DNA of 48,105 bases, from the NCBI GenBank assembly GCA_022841365.1, contig JALHRP010000004.1:1-48105 (forward strand), read 5' to 3'. Shown in pieces: positions 1 through 8,013 of the stretch. Each line of letters begins with the position of its first letter. The stretch's first letter is position 1. The notes under the pieces are model-generated. The model saw nothing but the letters and a program-made list of their open reading frames with translations. It had not been told where the DNA came from and searched no databases. Position numbers and translations under genes: made by a program. The stretch comes from Chitinophagaceae bacterium (GTDB taxonomy: Bacteria; Bacteroidota; Bacteroidia; Chitinophagales; Chitinophagaceae).

Positions 1-14
1 CGCTCTTCCGATCT
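1..14 (+). other. Untrimmed Illumina adapter end
   Basis: The first 14 bases, CGCTCTTCCGATCT, are identical to the 3' end of the common Illumina TruSeq/Nextera-style read adapter. They sit exactly at the edge of the sequence, where tsaB loses its natural C-terminus. This is library-derived and not genomic; genuine sequence begins about base 15. Confidence 0.93.
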
Positions 15-659
15 GGAGTAAGCCAGTGATGCAAACCGTTTTTGATCATAGTTTGAAAGGGAGGGAAGCATCATATCAGATGCATTCCATTCTACATCAA
101 TAAATTGTGCATATAAATTTATGCAATATTTTCTCCATTTCGGCGCACCATCACCAAAAAAGTAAGTTTGTTTTTGGGATAACAGTTCGTTAAACGAGAA
201 ATTGTCCAGAATTAAAGCCCTGTTTTTGTCAATACATTCTAATTTGCTGTTATATGTTGCCGTGAACACCTCCATTCTCCTTGCATCAATCATCGGACAA
301 AGAAAGAAATCATCACTTGCTGTTTGAGTATCCTTCAATTGCTTTAATGCAGCATAACTCATAACTAAAGTAGTAGAAAGTGTTATTAGTGGAAGTTGCA
401 GCGCATAACACAATCCTTTTGCAGAGGAAAGGCCTACTCTTAAACCAGTGTATGAACCCGGTCCAACGGTAACAGCAATTGCATTGAGATCTTTTAATTG
501 AATGTTCGTTTCATTCATCATGCTCTGTATAGCAGGCTGCAGAAACGACGCATGGTCTTTCTGATTGGTATTAGCTTTAAAACAAAGAACAGCTTCATCT
601 TTTACTAATGCAACTGAAGCATATGTTGTTGAAGAATCTATACAAAGAAGGACTGACAT
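15..659 (-). CDS. tsaB: TsaB, tRNA t6A biosynthesis pseudo-protease (3' truncated by contig end)
   Basis: TsaB is the scaffold partner of TsaD in making N6-threonylcarbamoyladenosine at position 37 of ANN-decoding tRNAs. The reading frame from the ATG at 659 gives an N-terminus MSVLLCIDSSTTYASVALV, an ASKHA-fold start, and the family signature VGPGSYTGLRVGLSSAKGL near residue 70. About 215 residues are visible. The frame runs into the adapter at bases 1-14, so only a short C-terminal piece is missing. The start lies 2 bp beyond the stop of the preceding gene on the same strand, so the two are probably co-transcribed and tsaB translation may be coupled. No promoter box is seen between them. 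The family call is firm. Confidence 0.9.
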
Positions 660-660
660 G

Positions 661-1296
661 CTAAACAGAAGTTTTGTATTGGAGTAGTGAAGTTGTTGGC
701 TGATATCGTTGATCAGATGCTGCAAGTATCTGTAAAAGGTCTTTGATACGATTAACACCAATTCGTTTGCTCCATTCAAACGGGCCATAAGGATATCCGG
801 TGCCAAGTTTCATTGCGATGTCTATTTCTTCTGCTGTTGACACATGATCTTCTCTTGCAGTAAACGCTTCGTTAATGATCATGCTGATGGTTCTTGCAGA
901 AACAAAACCAGGTTCATCGGCTGTAATAAAAAAAGGAATTTCCAATTGCTCAAAAAATGCCTGAAACAAATGCTCATGCTGTTTTGAAACAGCAATCTCA
1001 GCAATTGTCCGGTCAAGAAAACCGGGCCAGTGATTAAACCGGGCAACTGGAGCGGCTGTTGCATGAAGTTGATGTAGTGTATAAAGTACGGAACCTATTA
1101 ACGTTGGTCGGTTAAGTTGCTGATAATAAGCAATACGATCAGGATGGTTTTCAAAATCCAGATCAATCAGTACATCAACAGCATCTGCTTCAGCAACTAC
1201 GAGTTCGTTTGTAACAGTACAAACCGTGCCATTCCATGGAATGGTTTTTCCAAAAAGTGATGTAACAGGACTGTTGCTGATGATTAGAATGTTCAT
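661..1296 (-). CDS. 3-hydroxyacyl-CoA dehydrogenase C-terminal-domain protein (no Rossmann half)
   Basis: This 211-residue protein resembles only the C-terminal, all-helical substrate-binding domain of 3-hydroxyacyl-CoA dehydrogenases. The stretch EEIDIAMKLGTGYPYGPFEWSKRIG matches the family pattern (VDxAMKLGxGxPMGPFELxDxxG), and ISMIINEAF resembles the helix that precedes it. The first 100 or so residues have no GxGxxG nucleotide-binding loop, although MNILIISNSPV could be the start of a degenerate Rossmann strand. I chose the ATG at 1296; a TTG at 1320 would overlap the TAnnTTTG promoter box. A complete dehydrogenase is about 280-300 residues, so this is a reduced relative and may not be an active NAD enzyme. 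It is followed immediately by tsaB. Confidence 0.72.
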   Translation of the reverse strand: MNILIISNSPVTSLFGKTIPWNGTVCTVTNELVVAEADAVDVLIDLDFENHPDRIAYYQQLNRPTLIGSVLYTLHQLHATAAPVARFNHWPGFLDRTIAEIAVSKQHEHLFQAFFEQLEIPFFITADEPGFVSARTISMIINEAFTAREDHVSTAEEIDIAMKLGTGYPYGPFEWSKRIGVNRIKDLLQILAASDQRYQPTTSLLQYKTSV

Positions 1297-1302
1297 GCAC
1301 CG

Positions 1303-1310
1303 CAAAATTA
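1303..1310 (-). promoter_or_regulatory. -7 box TAATTTTG for the 661-1296 gene and tsaB
   Basis: On the minus strand this reads TAATTTTG, a full match to the Bacteroidota housekeeping -7 consensus TAnnTTTG, 6 nt before the ATG at 1296. No clear -33 TTG is visible. The transcript would be leaderless or nearly so. Confidence 0.6.
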
Positions 1311-1356
1311 AAGGGAACAACTGCCAAACATGATTTTTTTCTTAGCTCTAAAAAGT

Positions 1357-1364
1357 TAAGTTTG
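1357..1364 (+). promoter_or_regulatory. -7 box TAAGTTTG for ridA
   Basis: TAAGTTTG matches TAnnTTTG and ends 7 nt before the ridA ATG. It is divergent from the box at 1303-1310. The roughly 75 bp between the two start codons therefore holds two back-to-back promoters. Confidence 0.6.
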
Positions 1365-1371
1365 TAATACC

Positions 1372-1752
1372 ATGGAAAAGAAAATCATACAAACAGATCA
1401 GGCGCCGGCTCCCATCGGGCCCTATAACCAGGCAATTGCTGCAGGAAATTTTTTATTTATTTCAGGCCAAGTTTGCATTAAGCCGGGTACAAGTGATCTG
1501 AACAATGCAGATATACAAACAGAAACACATCAGGTAATGCATAACCTGAAAGCAATTTTACAGGAAGCAGGTGCCGGTTTTAATCATGTAGTAAAGACAA
1601 CCATTTTTTTAAGCGATATGAATTTATTTGCTGATGTAAATGAAATTTACGGCAAGTATTTCGATGCTGCATTTCCTGCACGTGAAACCGTTGCTGTAAA
1701 AGGGTTGCCTAAGAATGTAAATGTAGAGATTAGTATGATTGCAATGTTGTAA
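1372..1752 (+). CDS. ridA: RidA family 2-iminobutanoate/2-iminopropanoate deaminase
   Basis: RidA hydrolyses reactive enamine/imine intermediates released by PLP enzymes such as threonine dehydratase, protecting other PLP enzymes in the cytoplasm. The protein is 126 residues, the usual length for this trimeric family. It shows the N-terminal APxPIGPYNQA motif (residues 13-21), ISGQV, and the C-terminal block FPARETVAVKGLPKNVNVEI, in which Arg104 and Glu119 correspond to the substrate-binding arginine and the catalytic-site glutamate. It has its own promoter and is followed by a strong terminator, so it is monocistronic. The genes on both sides lie on the opposite strand. Confidence 0.95.
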   Translation: MEKKIIQTDQAPAPIGPYNQAIAAGNFLFISGQVCIKPGTSDLNNADIQTETHQVMHNLKAILQEAGAGFNHVVKTTIFLSDMNLFADVNEIYGKYFDAAFPARETVAVKGLPKNVNVEISMIAML

Positions 1753-1762
1753 TCATACGTTC

Positions 1763-1799
1763 AAAAAAAAGCAGACTTATCTATAAGTCTGCTTTTTTT
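1763..1799. terminator. Bidirectional intrinsic terminator between ridA and the FG-GAP gene
   Basis: A 9-bp perfect stem (GCAGACTTA at 1771-1779 with TAAGTCTGC at 1784-1792) has a TCTA loop, an A-tract before it (1763-1770) and a T-tract after it (1793-1799). It therefore works in both directions, serving the two convergent genes. Confidence 0.9.
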
Positions 1800-1815
1800 G
1801 TGTAAATAGATTCTA

Positions 1816-3528
1816 TTAATTCTTTTGTAATTGCAGCGTTCCCCGTTCATAGTCGTTATACCAGGTAAGCAGATATGCACCGGGTTGCAGATGGCTGATG
1901 TTAATCACAGTTTGTCTGCTTTGCAGTTTTGCTTCAGATGAATAAACTGTATTGCCATTCATATCTTTAATAACAATGGTAATAGTTTTCCTTTTTACCA
2001 AAGGATGGCTGATTGTTGCACGGTCTAAAACGGGATTGGGATAAACCTTCAGTACGGAAGAAACATCCACTTGGTTTCTAACGGCAGAAACGGTATTGAT
2101 GTTTAATTGATTTTTGAAATAACTCATTGCACCTGTTGAACTGTTGGTTGATGTGCCGGCCATAATATCCATCAGCCCGTCATTATTCATATCAGCAAGC
2201 GCTACTGTTCCAGGCCCGCCGGCGGTAGTATAGTTCACTGTTTCGTTAAAAGAAATAATACCCGCAGCGCTTGTATTTTTTAAGACCGATACAAGTGAAC
2301 TGGAAAAATAACAGGCTACTGCAACATCGGGTTTTCCATCCGCATTTAAATCGCCAAGTTTTATTCCACGGGGCGAGTTGGCCACAGAAAAATTTACTGC
2401 ATTATTAAACAAGAGCGTACCAATAGTTGAATTGTTTTTAAATACAGATACCGTGTTTGGTCCAAGATTCGAAGCAACTATTTCAGCTTTTCCATCCCCG
2501 TCAATATCACCTAATGCAACACCCCATGTACCAGCGCCTGCAGTAAGATCTGTTTTTGCTGCAAATGATATTGTACCCGTTGTTGAAGTATTGCGTAATA
2601 CCGAAACTAGATTTGAACCGGAGCATGAAACTGCAATCTCCGGTTTGCCATCTCCATCTAAATCGGCTGCTGCAATATCTTCAGGTTCTACTGAAACAGT
2701 AAAATCAATTTTTGTTTCAAACGAAATAGTTGATGCTGTACTTGTATTTCTTAAAACCGAAATCGTATTTGCGCCTTGATTACTGGAAATGATATCTAAC
2801 TTACCATCTGCATCTATATCTGCAACAGTTACTTTACGTGGTTCGCTTCCTGTAGCAAATGGAGTGGGTCCAAAAAAGAATATAGAGCCCGGAGCACTGC
2901 TGCCGTTTCTGAAAACATATACGGCATTTGAAAAAGGAGTAGCAGCAACAAGATCAAGTTTACCATCGGCATTAAAGTCTCCTTTTGCAAGACCTATTAC
3001 ATTTACAAGTCCTCCGAAAAAATCAGGAAAATTTGTAAAAGTGAGGTTAGAGCCTGTTGTGGTGTTACGAAAAAAGAACACTCTGTTCTCTGAAAAAATA
3101 TTGTAAGCAATATCAATTTTACCATCGTTATCCCAATCAGCATCTATAACGGTACCGCCTCCGCTGTAATCTGTTTTTGCAGCAAAAGAAGTGGAAACAA
3201 AATCCATCCCACCTTCGGGATAAGTAACTGTAAATGGTTTGTTTGAATAAGCTATCAGGTTGTTGACTGCTACGGAAATTGATTCATAACCTGCTCCAAG
3301 AGGAACGACAACGGTGAGCGTTGTTGCAGTAGATGCACTTACAGTACCTTTTACAGAGCCAAAAAATACAACATTGTTTGCAGCCGTTGTACTAAAGTTG
3401 TTACCTGTAATGGTAACGATTGTTCCGGGTGCACCTGTAACAGGTGTAAACGAACTGATAACGGGTGTTTGGGCTGATGCAAATTGTATGCATAAAAGCA
3501 CAATAAAGCAGAGTATACTTTTTTTCAT
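1816..3528 (-). CDS. Secreted IPT/TIG and FG-GAP repeat protein with type IX secretion sorting domain
   Basis: The 570-residue protein opens with a clear signal peptide (MKKSILCFIVLLCIQFASA, then Q). An IPT/TIG immunoglobulin-like domain follows (ISSFTPVTGAPGTIVTITG, about residues 24-105). About six FG-GAP/VCBS repeats come next (about 110-460), with repeated calcium-type loops such as DADWDNDGKID, DFNADGKLD, DIDADGKLD, DLDGDGKPE and DMNNDGLMD. These suggest a beta-propeller. The last 80 or so residues (LKVYPNPVLDRATI ... GAYLL) form a type A C-terminal sorting domain, the signal for export by the type IX system and cell-surface attachment. No catalytic residues are visible; the repeats suggest adhesion or substrate binding. 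It converges with ridA. RNase G lies 23 bp upstream on the same strand, and whether the two share a transcript is unclear. Confidence 0.88.
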   Translation of the reverse strand: MKKSILCFIVLLCIQFASAQTPVISSFTPVTGAPGTIVTITGNNFSTTAANNVVFFGSVKGTVSASTATTLTVVVPLGAGYESISVAVNNLIAYSNKPFTVTYPEGGMDFVSTSFAAKTDYSGGGTVIDADWDNDGKIDIAYNIFSENRVFFFRNTTTGSNLTFTNFPDFFGGLVNVIGLAKGDFNADGKLDLVAATPFSNAVYVFRNGSSAPGSIFFFGPTPFATGSEPRKVTVADIDADGKLDIISSNQGANTISVLRNTSTASTISFETKIDFTVSVEPEDIAAADLDGDGKPEIAVSCSGSNLVSVLRNTSTTGTISFAAKTDLTAGAGTWGVALGDIDGDGKAEIVASNLGPNTVSVFKNNSTIGTLLFNNAVNFSVANSPRGIKLGDLNADGKPDVAVACYFSSSLVSVLKNTSAAGIISFNETVNYTTAGGPGTVALADMNNDGLMDIMAGTSTNSSTGAMSYFKNQLNINTVSAVRNQVDVSSVLKVYPNPVLDRATISHPLVKRKTITIVIKDMNGNTVYSSEAKLQSRQTVINISHLQPGAYLLTWYNDYERGTLQLQKN

Positions 3529-3551
3529 AAGTAAACGGAAGTGGTTATTAA

Positions 3552-5099
3552 TTAGAGTTTGATTTCTTCTTCCTGATTATCGAAGAAGTGATATTCTGTG
3601 AGATGATATGAATTGTTTGCCTGTACTCTTATTTTTTGTTTGTACTTCCAGCTCCATTTCATTCGTCTGGATGGGAAGCCTTTCTTCAGGTAGGCTTCCA
3701 TTATCGGATGCACAGATATGTACAGCTCTTTATGCTTTTGCATAACGAGATAGCTGATGTTCTTTTCAATTTCATCTTCAAGAATGAGTGTAGAAGAAAC
3801 TTTTCCTGTACCGTTACAACTGGGACAAACTTCCTGTGTATTGATGTTTACTTCAGGCTTCATCCGTTGCCTGGTGATTTGCATCAATCCAAATTTCGAA
3901 ATAGGAAGGATGGCATGTTTAGCTCTGTCGGCACGCATAAACTCTTCTACAGCTTCTGCCAAACGACGTTTGTTATCGGGCAGCTTCATATCTATAAAGT
4001 CAACCACAATAATTCCACCAATATCTCTTAAACGTAACTGTCGTGCAATTTCTTCGGCAGCTTCCAGGTTGGTTTGCAAAGCATTTTCTTCCTGGTTGGT
4101 GCTAACGCTTTTATATCCACTGTTTACATCAATCACATGTAATGCCTCTGTATGTTCTATAATAAGATAAGCACCACTGGCAAGGTTCACCGTTTTTCCA
4201 AACGATCCTTTTACCTGCTTGGTAACACCAAAGCTGTCGAAAATTGGAGAGCCGTTTTGATAGAAACTTACAATCTCTGTTTTATCAGGTGCCACTTTCT
4301 GTATGTAACTACGGGCATCGTTGTAAATGTTTTTATCATTAACAACAATACGGTTAAAATCGGCACTCAACAAATCACGGAGGATGCTGGTGGTTTTATC
4401 TGTTTCGCCAAGAATTTTAGAAGGAGGTGTAGCGTTTTTCAGATTTTGCTGTATCTGCTTCCACATGGCTACCAGATTGTTGAGATCTTCGTGCAGTTCG
4501 GCTGTATTTTTTCCTTCAGCAGCAGTACGAACAATTACACCAAAGTTTTTTGTTTTGATGGCTTCAACAATTTTCTGCAAACGCTTTCTTTCATCACTTG
4601 AATGAATTTTACGTGAAACAGCCACAATATCATTGAAAGGAGTCAGCACAACAAAACGTCCGGGTAAAGAAATTTCACAACTGAGGCGGGGACCTTTGGC
4701 AGCAATGGGTTCTTTCAGAATCTGCACCAATACATTTGGCTTTCCGTTTAATACTTCACCAATCTTTCCGGTTTTAATGATCTCTGCTTCTGTCTGGAAT
4801 TTTCCAAAATCAGCAATACCCTCACTCTTATCGGTAATGGATTGGTTGGTAAACTTAAGGATCGACCGAACGTATGGACTGAGGTCGGTGTAGTGGAGAA
4901 AGCCGTCTTTCTCAAACCCAACATCTACAAATGCGGCATTCATACCCGGGACCAGTTTTTTTACTTTTCCTAAGTACAAATCACCAACAGTAAAGCTTGT
5001 ATCAAGACTTTCCTGATGCAGCTCTACAAGTTTTTTATCTTCTAATAATGCGATTTCCACTCCGGTAGGAGCGGCATTAATGATCAGTTCCTTGTTCAC
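3552..5099 (-). CDS. rng: Ribonuclease E/G family endoribonuclease (RNase G)
   Basis: This single-strand-specific, 5'-end-sensing endonuclease acts in rRNA maturation and mRNA decay. It is 515 residues, RNase G length, without the long degradosome scaffold of RNase E. An S1 RNA-binding domain comes first (VGDLYLGKVKKLVPGMNAAFVDVG, about residues 38-61). The catalytic core follows, with the two metal-binding aspartates in HVIDVNSG (Asp324) and IVVDFIDM (Asp367), then the zinc-link CPSCNGTGK around residue 425. The start is a GTG at 5099, supported by the match of MNKELIIN to relatives and the absence of a better upstream codon. It sits downstream of the small basic protein, TPR and HU genes on the same strand, an order I recall as common in Bacteroidota. 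Confidence 0.94.
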   Translation of the reverse strand: MNKELIINAAPTGVEIALLEDKKLVELHQESLDTSFTVGDLYLGKVKKLVPGMNAAFVDVGFEKDGFLHYTDLSPYVRSILKFTNQSITDKSEGIADFGKFQTEAEIIKTGKIGEVLNGKPNVLVQILKEPIAAKGPRLSCEISLPGRFVVLTPFNDIVAVSRKIHSSDERKRLQKIVEAIKTKNFGVIVRTAAEGKNTAELHEDLNNLVAMWKQIQQNLKNATPPSKILGETDKTTSILRDLLSADFNRIVVNDKNIYNDARSYIQKVAPDKTEIVSFYQNGSPIFDSFGVTKQVKGSFGKTVNLASGAYLIIEHTEALHVIDVNSGYKSVSTNQEENALQTNLEAAEEIARQLRLRDIGGIIVVDFIDMKLPDNKRRLAEAVEEFMRADRAKHAILPISKFGLMQITRQRMKPEVNINTQEVCPSCNGTGKVSSTLILEDEIEKNISYLVMQKHKELYISVHPIMEAYLKKGFPSRRMKWSWKYKQKIRVQANNSYHLTEYHFFDNQEEEIKL

Positions 5100-5226
5100 A
5101 CAATACGTCTTTAAAATTGTACCATTCTTATCTTACTTCACCTGATCAGGAAGGAATAAGCCATATGCAGCATGAGTATACAAGCAAGCAGACAAATTTC
5201 TGCATCGGCTGAACAGAATAGAAACA

Positions 5227-5247
5227 GAGTCCTGATTTACAGGACTC
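5227..5247 (-). terminator. Possible weak terminator after the 31-residue gene
   Basis: A perfect 7-bp stem (GAGTCCT 5227-5233 with AGGACTC 5241-5247) lies just downstream of the small gene at 5264-5359. The T-run on the minus strand is poor (TGTTTCTATTC). It may equally be an mRNA-stabilising hairpin at the end of the short message. Confidence 0.4.
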
Positions 5248-5263
5248 CGTTCAACAAAGAAGC

Positions 5264-5359
5264 TTATTTGTTCTTCTTCTTATGACGGTTCTTTCTGAGA
5301 CGTTTTTTACGTTTGTGCGTAGCAATTTTATGACGCTTTCTCTTTTTTCCGCAAGGCAT
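5264..5359 (-). CDS. 31-residue very basic protein, AURKAIP1/COX24 (mS38/bS22-like) type
   Basis: An ATG at 5359 opens a 31-codon frame ending in TAA at 5264. It encodes MPCGKKRKRHKIATHKRKKR followed by LRKNRHKKKNK. More than half of the residues are Lys, Arg or His, and nothing is acidic. The pattern K-x-x-T-H-K-R-K-K-R-L-R-K resembles the C-terminal COX24/AURKAIP1 motif of mitochondrial ribosomal protein mS38 and the bacterial small-subunit protein bS22. Near-identical short proteins are, from memory, widespread in Bacteroidota. The likely role is a structural rRNA-binding ribosomal protein (inference). It lies between the TPR and RNase G genes on the same strand. Its compact codon use and conservation argue for a real gene despite its size. 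Confidence 0.8.
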   Translation of the reverse strand: MPCGKKRKRHKIATHKRKKRLRKNRHKKKNK

Positions 5360-5392
5360 GTTTAATACGTTTTACGTTCGTTAAAAATATTG

Positions 5393-6295
5393 TTATAACA
5401 ATTTAATGTGTTCTTCTATTTGCTTCATCATCTCCGGGTTACTGCGAAATTTCTTTTGTGCTTCCAGTGCTTTCACTGTTTGCACAAACTGCAGATACCA
5501 TTTTTTTGCATTTGCTTTGTTACCGCTCTGTTCATAAGAATCAGCCAGTCTTAACATGGCCTCCAGGTTTGCCGGTTCCAGTTGCAGCACTTTTTCAAAG
5601 CGTTCAATCGCTTTTGGCCATTGAGCACTGATAAATGAGCCAACTCCCAGCATATACTGAGCAAATGCATTATCAGGATTTTTTTCAGCTGCTTCCCTTA
5701 TCAATGCAATCCCCTTCATAGGTGGTTCGCTGCCGGCACCACCAAAGAAATAGGTGCTGCCGAGACCGATTTTTGTTGAATCGTTTCCGGGATTCAGCTC
5801 TAAAGCCTTTTCAAATAACTCTTTTGCTTCTCTGGCCATCCACACTTTCAGAGGCTGTTCCTCTACTGTTTGCAGTTCACCTAAAAACAAATGGGCAGCA
5901 AAGGTGAGGCTTTTCTCCGAATTTTCCAACTTAGCAGCCTCTCCCAGATATTTAGCATAAGGAACAAAGGCGCCAATGGTATCCATCCAGAAAGCAGAGA
6001 GCCTGCGGTAAACCTGAATTTGTTGTGCCTTTACATCGCCACGAACAACAGAATTTTCCCATTCCGTTACTTTTTGCAACTGAGCAGGATTAAGCCTTTT
6101 CTTAGCCAAACCGAGCATGGTAGGGAAGTCCAGACTTTCAGCAGCAGCAGTTGTGCCGGTAGTTGTATGCGGGGTTTTTGCATGATCATGCCCGGCATGA
6201 TCATCTTTTTTTGGAGGTATTGTTCTCCCGAAAAAAAACAAAAGAAAAACTGCTGAGATTGCAGCAGTTATATAAATGATTTGTTGCCTGTTCAC
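5393..6295 (-). CDS. Membrane-anchored tetratricopeptide repeat protein
   Basis: The 300-residue protein begins with a single membrane segment (IIYITAAISAVFLLFFFG, about residues 5-22). A His/Asp-rich patch (DDHAGHDHAKTPHT) that could bind metal follows, then helical TPR-like units. The clearest repeats are about 165-270 (AKELFEKALELNPGNDSTKIGLGSTYFFGG, then NPDNAFAQYMLGVGSFISAQWPKAIERF, then EPANLEAMLRLADSYEQSGN), with the classic TPR W/L-G-Y-A-F-A-P spacing. It is probably periplasmic and involved in protein-protein contacts; no specific partner can be named. The start is GTG at 6295, 17 nt after a TAGCTTTG -7 box. It is the first gene of a minus-strand run towards the 31-residue gene and RNase G. 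Confidence 0.82.
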   Translation of the reverse strand: MNRQQIIYITAAISAVFLLFFFGRTIPPKKDDHAGHDHAKTPHTTTGTTAAAESLDFPTMLGLAKKRLNPAQLQKVTEWENSVVRGDVKAQQIQVYRRLSAFWMDTIGAFVPYAKYLGEAAKLENSEKSLTFAAHLFLGELQTVEEQPLKVWMAREAKELFEKALELNPGNDSTKIGLGSTYFFGGAGSEPPMKGIALIREAAEKNPDNAFAQYMLGVGSFISAQWPKAIERFEKVLQLEPANLEAMLRLADSYEQSGNKANAKKWYLQFVQTVKALEAQKKFRSNPEMMKQIEEHIKLL

Positions 6296-6312
6296 GTTAA
6301 AAATTTGAAATG

Positions 6313-6320
6313 CAAAGCTA
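6313..6320 (-). promoter_or_regulatory. -7 box TAGCTTTG for the TPR gene
   Basis: Reads TAGCTTTG on the minus strand, a full TAnnTTTG match. It is 17 nt upstream of the GTG start at 6295 and lies between the HU stop and the TPR start. Confidence 0.55.
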
Positions 6321-6356
6321 AAGGAAGACAGGCATTAAAACAGTAGAAACAGAGAC

Positions 6357-6647
6357 TTAACTTCCCTTGTATTGTGTTTTAACCTCCTGCACAAACTCTT
6401 TTGCAGGTTTAAAAGCCGGAATAAAATGTTCAGGAATATGCACAGCAGTGTTGCGTTTAATGTTGCGGCCAATTTTTGCAGCTCTTTTTTTGGTAATAAA
6501 ACTTCCAAATCCACGGATGTAAATATTCTGTCCGGCCGATAATGAATCTTTTACTTCTTTGAACATGGTTTCAAGCGTAACAAGTACATCCACTTTCGGA
6601 ATACCTGTTTTTTCTGATATCTGATTAACCAAATCTGCTTTTCTCAT
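6357..6647 (-). CDS. HU/IHF family nucleoid DNA-binding protein
   Basis: This small DNA-bending protein of the HU/IHF superfamily has 96 residues from the ATG at 6647; a longer frame upstream would add 15 unrelated residues. It has the N-terminal helices MRKADLVNQISEKTGIPKVDV, the core GFGSF, and the arm KKRAAKIGRN followed by IPEHFIPAFKPAKEF. The usual arm-tip Asn-Pro, whose proline intercalates in DNA, is replaced by Asn-Ile (RNIKRNT). This variant is, from memory, typical of one Bacteroidota paralogue often named IHF-beta-like. It is divergent from mutY, with about 190 bp between the starts. Confidence 0.92.
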   Translation of the reverse strand: MRKADLVNQISEKTGIPKVDVLVTLETMFKEVKDSLSAGQNIYIRGFGSFITKKRAAKIGRNIKRNTAVHIPEHFIPAFKPAKEFVQEVKTQYKGS

Positions 6648-6834
6648 GCTGATAAATTTTATGGGTTGTGATGATTGTAAGACTAAGATCATGAAATATT
6701 TTTAAAAAGAGAAAAATATTGACCAAAATTTATCAAATAACTGGTTGATTATGAGCAAAAAACAAACAAATTACCCGAAACTGATGTTTAAATTGGCCTG
6801 ATTGGGTAAAACCTGTTTTTTTGCTTTACAGCTT

Positions 6835-7950
6835 ATGGACATAAAAAAATACTTTCGGAAGCAACTTTTAGACTGGCATTTTACAGCCAACAATCGCCAG
6901 CTTCCGTGGAAAGAAGAGAAAAATGTTTACCGCATCTGGCTCAGCGAAATTATTTTACAGCAGACAAGGGCGGGGCAGGGAATGAAGTATTACGAGCGGT
7001 TTATTAAAGCTTATCCAACAATTGAAAAACTGGCCAAAGCTCCATTGGAAGAGGTTTATAAATTATGGGAAGGACTGGGATATTATAACCGCTGCAAAAA
7101 TTTACATAATACAGCACAAAAAATTGTTTTTGAACTGAAAGGTAAATTCCCACACACTTACGAAACTATTTTAGAACTGAAAGGAGTTGGTCCGTATACA
7201 GCTGCTGCTATTTCTTCCTTTGCATTTGGTCTTCCTTACGCAGTGGTTGACGGGAATGTGTTTCGTGTATTAAGTCGTTTTTTTGGTGTGGATGATCCTG
7301 TTGATGCTGCAAAAGGAAAACAAATATTTCAGCAACTGGCAGAGGAATGTTTAGATGAAAGAAATCCGGCAGCGTATAATCAGGCTATCATGGATTTTGG
7401 AGCCGTAGTTTGTAAACCCGATTTGCCCGATTGTACAAATTGTGTAATGCAAAAAAAATGTTTTGCTTTTCAACAGGAGGCGGTTGCTTTATTACCGGTG
7501 AAGGAAAAGAAAACAAAACAACGTAGCAGATGGTTTTTATTTTATGTGCTGGAACAAAACGGCACGATAGCTGTACAGAAAAGAACGGCAAAAGATGTGT
7601 GGGCCAATTTGTATCAATTTCCGAATGAGGAATATACAGAAGAAAAAACCTGGAAGCAGGCTGTAAAAAAAGATGTATCAAAATGGTTACAGGTAAACAA
7701 TATCCGCTCAACACATCAGATTGTAAGCATTACCAAACCATTAAAACAACAGTTAAGTCATCAAACCATATATGCAACCGCAGTTTTAATCAGCTTAAAA
7801 AAGAATGAAAAAAAAATCAAACATTTTGAATGGAAATCGGTTGCTGAACTTCAGCACCTGCCTTTCCCTAAAATTCTGAATGATTTATTAAATGCAAAGA
7901 TTCTTCAATTATTTCAGTTGAATGATGCAGTCATAAAGCAAAAAACGTAA
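6835..7950 (+). CDS. mutY: A/G-specific adenine DNA glycosylase MutY
   Basis: MutY removes adenine mispaired with 8-oxoguanine. The start is ATG 6835 (371 residues); a TTG 33 bp earlier is less likely. The helix-hairpin-helix glycosylase domain carries the catalytic glutamate Glu38 in LSEIILQQTR, the HhH LKGVGPYTA (about 115-123) and the catalytic Asp139 in VVDGNVFRV. The [4Fe-4S] loop is intact: Cys193-X6-Cys200-X2-Cys203-X5-Cys209. The C-terminal third is a Nudix-like 8-oxoG recognition domain (RWFLFYVLEQNGTIAVQKR onward). The residue after QQTR is Ala, not the common Val/Gln-Val. It is followed at 63 bp by ssb, then gldE and gldD, an order conserved in many Bacteroidota. Confidence 0.95.
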   Translation: MDIKKYFRKQLLDWHFTANNRQLPWKEEKNVYRIWLSEIILQQTRAGQGMKYYERFIKAYPTIEKLAKAPLEEVYKLWEGLGYYNRCKNLHNTAQKIVFELKGKFPHTYETILELKGVGPYTAAAISSFAFGLPYAVVDGNVFRVLSRFFGVDDPVDAAKGKQIFQQLAEECLDERNPAAYNQAIMDFGAVVCKPDLPDCTNCVMQKKCFAFQQEAVALLPVKEKKTKQRSRWFLFYVLEQNGTIAVQKRTAKDVWANLYQFPNEEYTEEKTWKQAVKKDVSKWLQVNNIRSTHQIVSITKPLKQQLSHQTIYATAVLISLKKNEKKIKHFEWKSVAELQHLPFPKILNDLLNAKILQLFQLNDAVIKQKT

Positions 7951-8013
7951 CTTAGAAGTAATATCAAAGAGTGTTTCGATCTCATCAATTTATTCAGAAA
8001 AAAAATTATTCGT

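Noticed and set aside
2378-3106. Plus-strand open frames opposite the FG-GAP gene
   Set aside because: They mirror the repeated Asp/Gly codons of the real minus-strand gene and show no domain, promoter or signal; the minus-strand protein has a signal peptide and recognised repeats.
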